Shown here piece after piece: positions 20,801 to 29,052 of a stretch of 64,000 bases of DNA; positions within the stretch are counted from its first letter, which is position 1; every line of letters begins with the position of its first letter. The DNA comes from Ensifer sp. Root278 (lineage in GTDB: Bacteria > Pseudomonadota > Alphaproteobacteria > Rhizobiales > Rhizobiaceae), in NCBI RefSeq assembly GCF_001429285.1, contig NZ_LMJJ01000034.1, positions 63,159 to 127,158 on the forward strand. Reading direction: 5' to 3'. A program made the translations under genes and the position numbers. The notes under the pieces are model-generated. The model was not told where the DNA came from and ran no database searches. It worked only from the letters and a program-made list of their open reading frames with translations.

Positions 20801-21199
20801 CTACGCCCCGCGATACTGTTCGTCGGTCACATGCTCCAGCCAATCCACAGCCTTGCCGTCGAGCGCTTCCTGAATCGCAAGATGAACCATTGCGGTATCG
20901 GGTGCGGCACCGTGCCAGTGTTTTTCGCCCGGCGGGAACCAGACCACGTCGCCGACGCGAATCTCGCGCACCGGGCCGCCCCAGCTTTGCGCGAGGCCGC
21001 GGCCGGCAGTCACGATCAATGTCTGACCGAGTGGATGGGTGTGCCAGGCCGTGCGGGCGCCCGGCTCGAAGGTAACGCTTACGGCGCGGATCCGCGCCGG
21101 ATCTGCGGTCTCGATGACCGGATCCTGCCGCACCGTACCGGTGAAATACTCAGCCGGCGCGCGCGTCGAAGGTCTCGACCCACCGGGTATGATGTCCAT
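20801..21199 (-). CDS. Cupin domain protein
   Basis: A 132-residue single-cupin protein. Motif 1 is seen in [20 protein letters not shown], with two His and a Gln at metal-ligand positions, and motif 2 in [19 protein letters not shown], with a further His. It resembles the small cupins annotated as (R)-mandelonitrile-lyase-like or carboxymuconolactone-associated proteins; the substrate cannot be told. GGAGG lies ahead of the start. It is followed on the same strand by nothing close; the ATPase gene upstream ends 89 bases away, so it may be the last gene of that unit. Confidence 0.8.
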   Translation of the reverse strand: MDIIPGGSRPSTRAPAEYFTGTVRQDPVIETADPARIRAVSVTFEPGARTAWHTHPLGQTLIVTAGRGLAQSWGGPVREIRVGDVVWFPPGEKHWHGAAPDTAMVHLAIQEALDGKAVDWLEHVTDEQYRGA

Positions 21200-21288
21200 C
21201 TCTCGTTCCTCCGGGTTTTTCGTTTGCGGCGCTTCTTTTCAGCGAAAGCGCGTCACGGCCAACAGGCACCGCCACGCCCGCGAGCCTA

Positions 21289-24200
21289 TCATAACCTGTG
21301 GATTGTCACAGTCGGGCAGGCACTGCGGGCGATCTCGCAAAGATGTTCGTGATGCGTCAGGTAGATCACCTGGCCCACGCGCGCCATTTCGGCCATTTGC
21401 TCGAAAGCGCGGCCAGCACGCCCGTCGTCGAAGGTCTCCATGATGTCGTCGGCGATAAAGGGCAGCGATTCGCGTGCTGCCGCGATTTCGTGATAGCCGG
21501 CGATCCTGAGCGCCAGATAGAGTTGGAATCGGGTGCCCTTGGAGAGATCCTTGGCAAGTTTCGATCCACCACCCGCGGCATTTGCGATCAGGAACTCCTG
21601 CCCCTTGTCGGACTGCGCCGACAGGCCGGAATATTCGCCGCCACTGATCCGGCTGAAAGTTTCGGAGGCGCGGCGCATCATCGCGCTGCGGTGGCGCTCG
21701 CGGAAAAGCCGAAGCGCCGTCTCCGCTGCGATGACGCCGGCCCGGAGCCGAAGATAGGCAAGCGCCCTGTTCTCGATGTCGAGCAGCAGCGTTCGCCGCT
21801 TCTGATCGAGCTCGGCAACCGTGTCCCCGCCTTCGACATCGGCAAGCGCCTTCTCCTTGCCGCGCATATCCGTGTGCAACTCGCTGACATCGCGGTCTCC
21901 GTCTTCGAGCGCCGCATCGAGCCGCGCCAACTCCAACAGGACCGCGGCCTCATCGAGCTCCGCAAGCAACGCCTCGGCCTGCTCGCAGGTGGCAACGCCC
22001 AATCGGGAGGCGATATCCGCTTCCAGTTCGGCGATTCGCTGGCGCAGGCGCCCCTGCTCGCGCGCGGCTTCGAGCTGCTGCATGGCATCGTCGACCGTTT
22101 CACAGTCGAAAAACGCGAGGACGAGGCGCCGGCGCGCCATGTGGAGCTCTTGTTCGGCACAGATTGCGCGTCGCTCGTCGTCCAAGCGGGCCAGTTCCGA
22201 CAGGAATGTCGCCCGGCGGTCGGAAAGCCGCTGGGCCTCGGCGGCACGCGCCTTGAGCGCCGTAAAGGTTGTGAACGTATCGTCTGTCAGCGGTCCGCCA
22301 GCGAGGTCGGCGATGGCACGTTCGAAAGCCGCCTGATCCTTGCGCATCCCGGCGACACGATACTCGAGATCGGCCTTGCGCTGTACGAGCTTGTCCAGGT
22401 CCTGCAGGATCGCAAGCATCGCACCAATCTGCTCCGGAACAAGCTGTTCGCTGCGTTCCGCAAGCCAGCTCTTGGCAAGAAGCGTATTCCACTGCTCCTG
22501 CCAGGTAGTCATTTCGGTTTCAGCAAGATCAAGGGTCGAGCGTCGGCCTTCAAGAACCATCGCGCTGCGCTTTGCCGCCTCGCGGGCTGTGTTGCGGGCG
22601 GCGGCTGAGGTCTGTGCCTGCGATACGACGCGCTCTGCGATCTGCAGGAGATCGTCGAGTCGCTCCGACAGCCCTCCTTCCATGCCGATGCCGGCGAGTT
22701 CGTCGCTGAGCCCGCGAATCGCTTCGGCCTCCTCGGCATGCGCCCGGTCGAACTCCAGACGGACAGGGCGCAATTGCGCGCGAAGTTCGAGCGCCGAACT
22801 CCGGATAGCGAGCCAGGCTTCCAGTTGGAGCAAGCCCGTGACGCTCGGCAAGCCGCAGGACGTGACGACGACTTCCAGAGACTGCGCCTGGAGCGCCACC
22901 TCCTCGCTGCATCGCTGCTGCTGCTCGCGCAGCGCCGCAAGGCGGGCGCGTCTCTCGGCGATCGAAAGAGACAGGCCGCGCATATCGGCAAGCCGCGCCG
23001 TTTCGGCGAGGCGCAGCGCGGTAACTTCGTCATCCCTACCCATCGCCTCTTCGAAAGCGACAGCCGTTTCCTGAAGAAGCCGGCCCTTGTGCCGCTCCCA
23101 GGCCTCGTCACGACGGCGACGCAGTGCCGCGGCCGAAACATCGTCCAGAGTGCCGCCAACGGCGGACTGCGCGGCCAGCCGCGCCTCCTCGCCCACAAGC
23201 AGCTCCTGCTCGCCGGCAACGCGATCGGATACGCGCGCTTGCCGCTCTTCCAAAGTGGCTGCGGCCCTACGCAACGCCTCAAGCGCTCCGGGCGCTGGAA
23301 CGCTGAGCGCCAGCAGATCGTCGGCGCTTCCAGCGAAAGGCTTCAGCTGCAGCAGCTTGTCGGCAAGTTCCGCTTCCAGCCGATCCAGAGATTGCGCCGC
23401 GGCCTGTTTCCGAAGCAGGCAGTCACTGCGACGCAGCAGCGTCAGTCGCCCCGAAAGACCGGAGGTGTCCGCCAGCCCCCCTTCTCCATCAATCCGCACC
23501 AGCTCACATTCAGCGATCCGTTTTTCCTCGACCGCGGCTTGCACTTCGTGGTGAGCCGAAGCGCACCGTTCGGCCAGTGCAGAATGTCGGCGCGCCAGAT
23601 CCTGCAGTCGCGCACCGACACCTGCCGGCAGCAGCAGATCGGCAGGGTCGCGGTCTGCCGGTTCACCGAGCCGCAGCAGGCAACCGACGATCTCCGTCGA
23701 CGTTCTCGCCAACTCTTCCAATCGCGACGGCATATCGCGCGCGGCCGTGACATAGCGCGCATCGAGGGCCGTCTCCTGCAGCGCCGTCAGCCGTTCGGCC
23801 AGGCACAGCCCTTTTTTGTCGAGCGGAAGCTCTTCCAACGCATTGCGGCGGTGCTGCATCTCGCTTTGGTTCTGCCGAAGCCTGACCTCGATCTCCGCTT
23901 CCTGGCGGCGAAGCGCCGGCAGCTCGGCTGCCCACTCGGTCGGCGGGACCGGCAGTACCGGCGCGCTCGCCAGTTCCATGCGAAGCGCACGCAGCCGGCC
24001 AAAGTGCGGCAGGGCCTCGATCTCCGCCTTCAGGCGAGACTGCGCGACCCGAAGTTCGGCGCGACGTGTGATCGCTTCCTCATGCCGGTCGCGTGCTTGC
24101 GCCAGCGTCTTGCGCAGCGCCGCATATTCGCGTGCGTTGATGTCGAGGGCATTTCGCTCCGCCCTCAGGGCGTCAAGCTGCGCCTTCAGCTCTGCAAGCT

Positions 24201-24747
24201 GATGCTTGCGCGCCTGTGGCCGGTAGAAGGCGTCGGCCTGGCCGCGCAAGGCGGCAAGGATCGCCGTACTGTCCGGCAGGCCGGAGCTTGCGGAAAACAA
24301 CAGCGACCCAAGCTCTCCCTCGCTCTTCAGGATCGCCTCGCCGCCCTTCTCGATGCTCTCGTCATCGAGCGAAAACATCGTCTGATAGGTGTCGCGGTCG
24401 ATCGCGCCCAGCACACCGGAGAAGAGATTGTCGGGCAAGGGTTGATCGTCGGGGCCGACCAGCGAGTTCGACTTGCGTTTGACCCGGAACACGCGGTGCG
24501 TCCGATCAGCCGCCTCGATGGTGCCACCGACCCGCATTGTCGGATAGGGATGCAGGAACCCATAGGGGCTCGAGTGCTCGATCCCGAAGAGCAGATCGAG
24601 GAAGCCCGAGAACATCGTTGACTTGCCCGCCTCGTTCGGCCCGTAGACGATGTGCAGGTCGGGCACGCCGGCCACGCTCTCACCGAAGTCGAGGCGGCGA
24701 TCGGTGAATTTGCCATAGCGGACGAGATCGAGCGCGCTGAGCCGCAT
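21289..24747 (-). CDS. YhaN-like SMC/SbcC-type AAA ATPase
   Basis: A 1152-residue ATPase of the YhaN group, related to SbcC/Rad50. The N-terminal Walker A YGPNEAGKST is near residue 35, and the C-terminal half-site has the signature LAKDLSKGTRFQLYLALRIAG and Walker B LPFIADDIMETFDD near residue 1100. Between them are roughly 900 residues of Ala/Glu/Leu/Arg-rich coiled coil (for example LAELKAQLDALRAERNALD). Its start overlaps the stop of the phosphoesterase gene (TGATG), so the two are coupled and should form one complex that processes DNA ends. The family's biological substrate in rhizobia is not established. Confidence 0.88.
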   Translation of the reverse strand: MRLSALDLVRYGKFTDRRLDFGESVAGVPDLHIVYGPNEAGKSTMFSGFLDLLFGIEHSSPYGFLHPYPTMRVGGTIEAADRTHRVFRVKRKSNSLVGPDDQPLPDNLFSGVLGAIDRDTYQTMFSLDDESIEKGGEAILKSEGELGSLLFSASSGLPDSTAILAALRGQADAFYRPQARKHQLAELKAQLDALRAERNALDINAREYAALRKTLAQARDRHEEAITRRAELRVAQSRLKAEIEALPHFGRLRALRMELASAPVLPVPPTEWAAELPALRRQEAEIEVRLRQNQSEMQHRRNALEELPLDKKGLCLAERLTALQETALDARYVTAARDMPSRLEELARTSTEIVGCLLRLGEPADRDPADLLLPAGVGARLQDLARRHSALAERCASAHHEVQAAVEEKRIAECELVRIDGEGGLADTSGLSGRLTLLRRSDCLLRKQAAAQSLDRLEAELADKLLQLKPFAGSADDLLALSVPAPGALEALRRAAATLEERQARVSDRVAGEQELLVGEEARLAAQSAVGGTLDDVSAAALRRRRDEAWERHKGRLLQETAVAFEEAMGRDDEVTALRLAETARLADMRGLSLSIAERRARLAALREQQQRCSEEVALQAQSLEVVVTSCGLPSVTGLLQLEAWLAIRSSALELRAQLRPVRLEFDRAHAEEAEAIRGLSDELAGIGMEGGLSERLDDLLQIAERVVSQAQTSAAARNTAREAAKRSAMVLEGRRSTLDLAETEMTTWQEQWNTLLAKSWLAERSEQLVPEQIGAMLAILQDLDKLVQRKADLEYRVAGMRKDQAAFERAIADLAGGPLTDDTFTTFTALKARAAEAQRLSDRRATFLSELARLDDERRAICAEQELHMARRRLVLAFFDCETVDDAMQQLEAAREQGRLRQRIAELEADIASRLGVATCEQAEALLAELDEAAVLLELARLDAALEDGDRDVSELHTDMRGKEKALADVEGGDTVAELDQKRRTLLLDIENRALAYLRLRAGVIAAETALRLFRERHRSAMMRRASETFSRISGGEYSGLSAQSDKGQEFLIANAAGGGSKLAKDLSKGTRFQLYLALRIAGYHEIAAARESLPFIADDIMETFDDGRAGRAFEQMAEMARVGQVIYLTHHEHLCEIARSACPTVTIHRL

Positions 24748-26027
24748 CAGTGGATGCCCTCGCCGGAACCGCTGCCATGAAGATGGGCAAGCACTTCCGT
24801 GCCTCCCGACGCGCTGGCCTCGAAAGCGAGGCGCTCGATCGCGTCTTCATCGGGTGCCAACGCCTGGCGCAGCTCAGGAGGCAGTTGTTGCAGCAGATCT
24901 TCCACGGCTGCCCGGACTTCCTGGCGAAATCCGTGAGCCGGCAGAACATCGGCCTCGACGAGGGCCACCAGCTCATCGACCGGATCCAGCATTGCACCCG
25001 CTTTTTCCACCAGGGGATTGCCGCAGGCGAGTTCCAGCTTCTCGATCCAGCAACCGACGATGCCGGCCGCGATGTTGTCGATCTCGGCGCGCAGCAAATC
25101 CGTGTCGCGGCGAAGGCGCCAGGCCAGCGGTGTTGCGCCCGTCAGCGTTACGCGCAGGATCACATTTTCCGCCGGCGTATCCACAGATGTCCGCACAAGC
25201 GCCTGCCTGACCGCATCGAGCACGTCGCGCCACTCGGAGAGGCCGGCAATATCGACTGACAGGCGCTCGAAACTGGCGATGCCGATCGGCAGCTCGTTAA
25301 TCTCGATCCGGCCGTCGTCATCGATCGCCACCAGCGTCACGCTCTTCACACCGGCTTCGTTGACATCGCGGCCCTGCGGTATGCCGGGCATGACGACGAA
25401 GGGGGCCGTTGCATGGATCTGGCGTTGATGGATGTGGCCGAGAGCCCAGTAGTCAAAACCATGTGCCACGAGGTCGGCGGCGCTGCAGGGCGCGTAGAGA
25501 TCATGGCCGGCCGCACCGGCAAGGCTTGTGTGCAGCATGCCGATGTTGAGCGCCCCCGACATCGGCGGCTGAAAGGCCGGCAGCAGGCTTTCCGGCGCGT
25601 GCGGGCTGGCGAAACTCACCCCGTGCACATAGACGTCGCGCCCGCTTGCCAAGGTCTTGGCAAGAACGGCCTTCGCTCTGCCTTTGAACACATGCGCCGA
25701 AGGCGGCAAAGTGAGCTCGTTGGTGACCTGCGACTGGGCATCGTGGTTGCCACGGATGATGAACGCCCGGATCCCCGCCTCATCCAGCCGGCGCAACTCC
25801 CTCCCGAGAAACAGCGCCGTGTTCATCGACGTCTGGCTGCCGTCATAGAGGTCGCCTGCGATCAGCAGCGCATCGACCTTTTCGGCAATGCAGAGATCGA
25901 CGATCTTGACGAAGGCGCGCCTGGACGCGCCGCGCACGATCTCAGCGAGGTCGGCGTTTCTAAGGGCGAGGCTGCGGAGGGGCGAATCGAGATGAAGATC
26001 TGCGGTATGGACGAAGCGGAAGGGCAT
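24747..26027 (-). CDS. YhaO-like metallophosphoesterase (SbcD/Mre11 type)
   Basis: A 426-residue DNA-repair-type calcineurin phosphoesterase. Metal-binding motifs are in order: FVHTADLHLDSPL (DxH), ALLIAGDLYDG (GDxxD), FIIRGNHDAQS (GNHD) and YWALGHIHQRQ (GHxH). It pairs with the downstream ATPase, as SbcD pairs with SbcC. The frame is open for 56 more codons upstream and that part contains a hydrophobic run (SVLVLALLGW), but the family starts at MPFRFVHTADLHLD, so I use the ATG at 26027, though no clear ribosome binding site precedes it. An exported form from the earlier start is unlikely for a DNA enzyme. Confidence 0.88.
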   Translation of the reverse strand: MPFRFVHTADLHLDSPLRSLALRNADLAEIVRGASRRAFVKIVDLCIAEKVDALLIAGDLYDGSQTSMNTALFLGRELRRLDEAGIRAFIIRGNHDAQSQVTNELTLPPSAHVFKGRAKAVLAKTLASGRDVYVHGVSFASPHAPESLLPAFQPPMSGALNIGMLHTSLAGAAGHDLYAPCSAADLVAHGFDYWALGHIHQRQIHATAPFVVMPGIPQGRDVNEAGVKSVTLVAIDDDGRIEINELPIGIASFERLSVDIAGLSEWRDVLDAVRQALVRTSVDTPAENVILRVTLTGATPLAWRLRRDTDLLRAEIDNIAAGIVGCWIEKLELACGNPLVEKAGAMLDPVDELVALVEADVLPAHGFRQEVRAAVEDLLQQLPPELRQALAPDEDAIERLAFEASASGGTEVLAHLHGSGSGEGIH

Positions 26028-26410
26028 GGCCGACCATGGCCCGGCAGGCCGCCGCCCGTCAATCAGCGTCGACCCTTCATCCACGGTGGGAGATTGGCCT
26101 GCTGCAGACGAGCATATTTCAGACCAGCCAAGTAAAGCCAAGACTAATACAGAACATCCCCGCAGGATTTGCCGAAAACGAATGGTCAACAGCACCGCCG
26201 GAGTACCAGCAAATATCAGATTATACTCACTTTAATCGATTAGGGCTTTTGTAACATCTTGTTCGCTAGGTTTCCGCCGGCTGCGCTCCCAGCGCATCCA
26301 GGCACCGGAATGATTCCTGCTTCGGCATCCGCTCCGTCATGACGATCAAGAGCCGGAACGACTTCATCAAGTACAGCTTTTATGGACGGCCGTCCTTCCG
26401 GGGGGAACCT

Positions 26411-28248
26411 ATGTCACGGCTCAAGATTTCACATACGCTCATTGCCCTTTTCCTCGTGGTCGCCGTCATCGTCGCGGCGCTTGCCGTCTCGTCGCTCGGC
26501 GGCATCAAGATGATGAACGAGCGCAACAACGAGATCGCCACCACCTGGCTGCCGCGTGTCTCGCTTTCCCGCGCGCTCGAAACCCAGCTTTCCGATACGC
26601 GCATGGCCTTTGCGCGCCACCTGATCTCGCTGACGCCCTTCGAAAAGAAGGCCGCGGAAAAAGTCATCGGCCAGACCGTCGAAGGCTTCAACAAGCTCGC
26701 CGACGACTATGCGGCGCTGATGGTAACGGACGCCGACAAGGCCGCGCTGGAAAAGGTACGCGCTGCCTATCAGGCCTACCTCGCCATCGCCGATGGCATG
26801 GTCAAGCTCTCGAACAACCTTGAGAACATGAAGGCGCAGAGCGTCTTCAAGGTCGAGATGCGGGAGACCGAACAGAAGGTCGACGAGGCGATCAAGGAAG
26901 TGCGCGCGCTCAACGTCGCCGGCGCCGACGCCGCGGTTGCAGCAAGCTCGGCAACGCACGACCAGATCCGCATGATCGAAATGGCCGTCATCGCCGTCGC
27001 GGCGATCATCGTGCTCGGCGCCATTCTCTATGCCGTGCGCGGTATCGCCCGCCCGATCCAGATCATCACCCGTTCGATGGCGCGCCTTGCGGAAGGCGAC
27101 ACGGACAGCAGCATCCCCTACGGCGCCCGCAAGGACGAAATCGGCGAGATGGCCCGTGCCGTCGAAGTCTTCCGTCAGGCGGCAATCACCAACCAGCAGC
27201 TCGAAGCGGATGCCCAGGCACAGCGCGCCCAGGCTGAGGCCGATCGCCTGCGTCTGACCGAGGAAGCCGAAACTGCGGCTCAGCACCGCCTCCAGGAAGC
27301 GACGGCCGGTCTTGCTGGTGGCCTGCGCAGGCTTGCCTCCGGCGATCTCGCCTTCCAGCTCGACGAACCCTTTGCGCCGGACTTCGAGCAGCTCCGCCAC
27401 GACCTGAACCAGGCCGTCGCTCAGTTGGCCGATACGCTTGCTGCCGTTTCGGCCAGCTCCGGCAGCATCGACAGCGGTGCGCGCGAAGTCAGCCAGAGTG
27501 CCGACGACCTGTCGCGCCGAACCGAGCAGCAGGCGGCCTCACTGGAAGAAACCGCAGCAGCACTCGACCAGATCACCGTCAATGTCGGCAATTCGTCGAA
27601 GCGCACCAACGAGCCCGTGCCGTCGCCAGCCAGGCAAACGAAAGCGCCCGCAAATCCGGCGCCATCGTCTCGGGCGCCGTCGATGCCATGGGCCGCATCG
27701 AGCATTCGTCGAGCCAGATCTCGAACATCATCGGCGTCATCGATGAAATTGCCTTCCAGACGAACCTTCTGGCGCTGAACGCCGGCGTCGAAGCAGCCCG
27801 CGCCGGTGATGCCGGCAAGGGTTTCGCCGTCGTCGCTCAGGAAGTCCGCGAACTTGCCCAGCGCTCGGCCAATGCGGCCAAGGAGATCAAGGACCTGATC
27901 CGCAACTCCGCCGTCGAAGTCGAAAGCGGCGTCCGGCTCGTGCGCGAAACCGGCGAGGCTCTGCGCACCATCGAAGGCTTCATCGTCACGATCAACCAGC
28001 ACATGGATGCGATCGCCATCTCGGCGCAGGAGCAGTCCGCCGGACTGTCGGAGGTCAACACCGCCGTGAACCAGATGGATCAGGTGACGCAGCAGAACGC
28101 AGCCATGGTCGAGGAAGCCAATGCCGCAAGCGCCACGCTTGCCCAGGAAGCCGGCCGCCTGCGCGAGCTGATCGCCCGCTTCACGCTGGAAGAGGCTCAG
28201 GCCTACGGCTACGCGCCGTCGGCCGGCTCGACACGCCGGGCGGCATAA
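26411..28248 (+). pseudogene. Methyl-accepting chemotaxis protein, frameshifted
   Basis: A chemoreceptor of about 612 residues if read through. Order: N-terminal membrane helix (HTLIALFLVVAVIVAALAV), four-helix-bundle periplasmic sensor, second membrane helix (MAVIAVAAIIVLGAILYAV), HAMP domains (PIQIITRSMARLAEGDTDSS) and the MA signalling domain. The signalling domain is split: frame 1 ends out of register after NVGNSSKRTNE at 27613, and the rest, including the hairpin tip DEIAFQTNLLALNAGVEAAR, continues in another frame to 28248. Restoring one G after 27613 gives a continuous conserved sequence. Either the gene is broken, since the truncated product lacks the CheA/CheW-binding tip, or there is a sequencing error. 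An ATG 24 codons earlier (26339) is a less likely start. Confidence 0.85.
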
Positions 28249-28316
28249 CCACGACGCACGCCCGTGCTTGGTTTTTCGCGGGCGGGTTCGAGACACGAAA
28301 TTCTTGACAAACCAAC

Positions 28317-28350
28317 AGAAACGGCCGCCGGAAACGGCGGCCGTTTCTTT
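28317..28350 (+). terminator. Terminator of the chemoreceptor gene
   Basis: A perfect 14-bp stem (agaaacggccgccg / cggcggccgtttct) with a GAAA tetraloop, followed by a short T stretch on the plus strand. It lies about 70 bases after the chemoreceptor stop codon. Confidence 0.85.
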
Positions 28351-28406
28351 GCCTCCAAGTGCTTACCGTGAAGTCTCAGAGGTTTCTGTCGACAAAGGTG
28401 GCAATT

Positions 28407-28426
28407 GTAACTATCACTAATGTTAC
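28407..28426. promoter_or_regulatory. Inverted repeat ahead of the MarR gene
   Basis: GTAAC and GTTAC form 5-base perfect arms around 10 bases, just upstream of the possible MarR start codons. MarR proteins often bind such repeats in their own promoters, so it is a candidate autoregulatory operator. The short arms make this weak. Confidence 0.35.
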
Positions 28427-28437
28427 TGCCATTTCAC

Positions 28438-28944
28438 ATGGCACCTCATGAAATTCCAGCGACGATCATGAAGAAGACATTTGAAGTTTCCGATAGACTG
28501 TTCGAGCTCTACCACCGGGTCCACCGGCTGGTGAACGAATCGATGACCGAAGAAGGCGTGTCGCTGGCACGCAGCAAGTTCCTCTTCTTCCTGAGCAAGC
28601 TCGGTCCCTGTCGCTCGACAGATATCGCCTGTGCGCTGAACTTCGCGCCGCGCACGGTCACCGAGGCCATCGACGGTCTGGAACGCGACCGCCTGGTGAT
28701 GCGCAAGCCCGATCCCGAGGACCGGCGCGCCAAGATCGTCTCGATTACCGAAACGGGTCGCGTCGTGCTTGAAGCCGCAGAGCATCCACGCAAGCAGCTG
28801 CTCGAGGAGATTTTCTCGGCGCTCGACGACGAGGAACTCGATGCCCTCTACGGCATCGTCGGCAAGCTGGTCGACAGGACGGATGAGATCCGCAAGCGCA
28901 AGGATGAGGCCGAAGAGGCAGCGCAGGTCGCTGTCGCCCGCTAG
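28438..28944 (+). CDS. MarR family transcriptional regulator
   Basis: A winged-helix regulator of about 168 residues. The helix-turn-helix region reads CRSTDIACALNFAPRTVTEA, followed by the wing motif DPEDRRAKIVSITETGR with the DxRxK pattern typical of MarR proteins. A long C-terminal helix (dimerisation) ends in a Glu/Lys-rich tail. Three in-frame starts are possible (28420, 28438, 28468), none with a good ribosome binding site; the third (MKKTFEVSDRLFELYH) would begin right at the first family helix. It stands alone between two terminators, so its target is not evident from context. Confidence 0.85.
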   Translation: MAPHEIPATIMKKTFEVSDRLFELYHRVHRLVNESMTEEGVSLARSKFLFFLSKLGPCRSTDIACALNFAPRTVTEAIDGLERDRLVMRKPDPEDRRAKIVSITETGRVVLEAAEHPRKQLLEEIFSALDDEELDALYGIVGKLVDRTDEIRKRKDEAEEAAQVAVAR

Positions 28945-28995
28945 TCGGCGCCCGCTATTCGGGATCGTGCTATTTATTTCCTGCCAGTCCGAAAC

Positions 28996-29034
28996 AGAAA
29001 GAGGCCGGGACATCATGTCCCGGCCTCTTCCGTT
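28996..29034. terminator. Bidirectional terminator, MarR gene / phytase-like gene
   Basis: A 12-bp perfect stem (gaggccgggaca / tgtcccggcctc) with a 3-base loop, flanked by a T-rich stretch on the plus side (ttccgtttt) and, on the minus strand, tttctgtttc. It lies between two convergent genes and probably serves both. Confidence 0.8.
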
Positions 29035-29052
29035 TTCTCCGGGCGTTAACGC

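Noticed and set aside
22738-24621. 627-codon plus-strand frame opposite the YhaN-like gene
   Set aside because: Produced by the coiled-coil codon bias of the true gene; no domain is visible.
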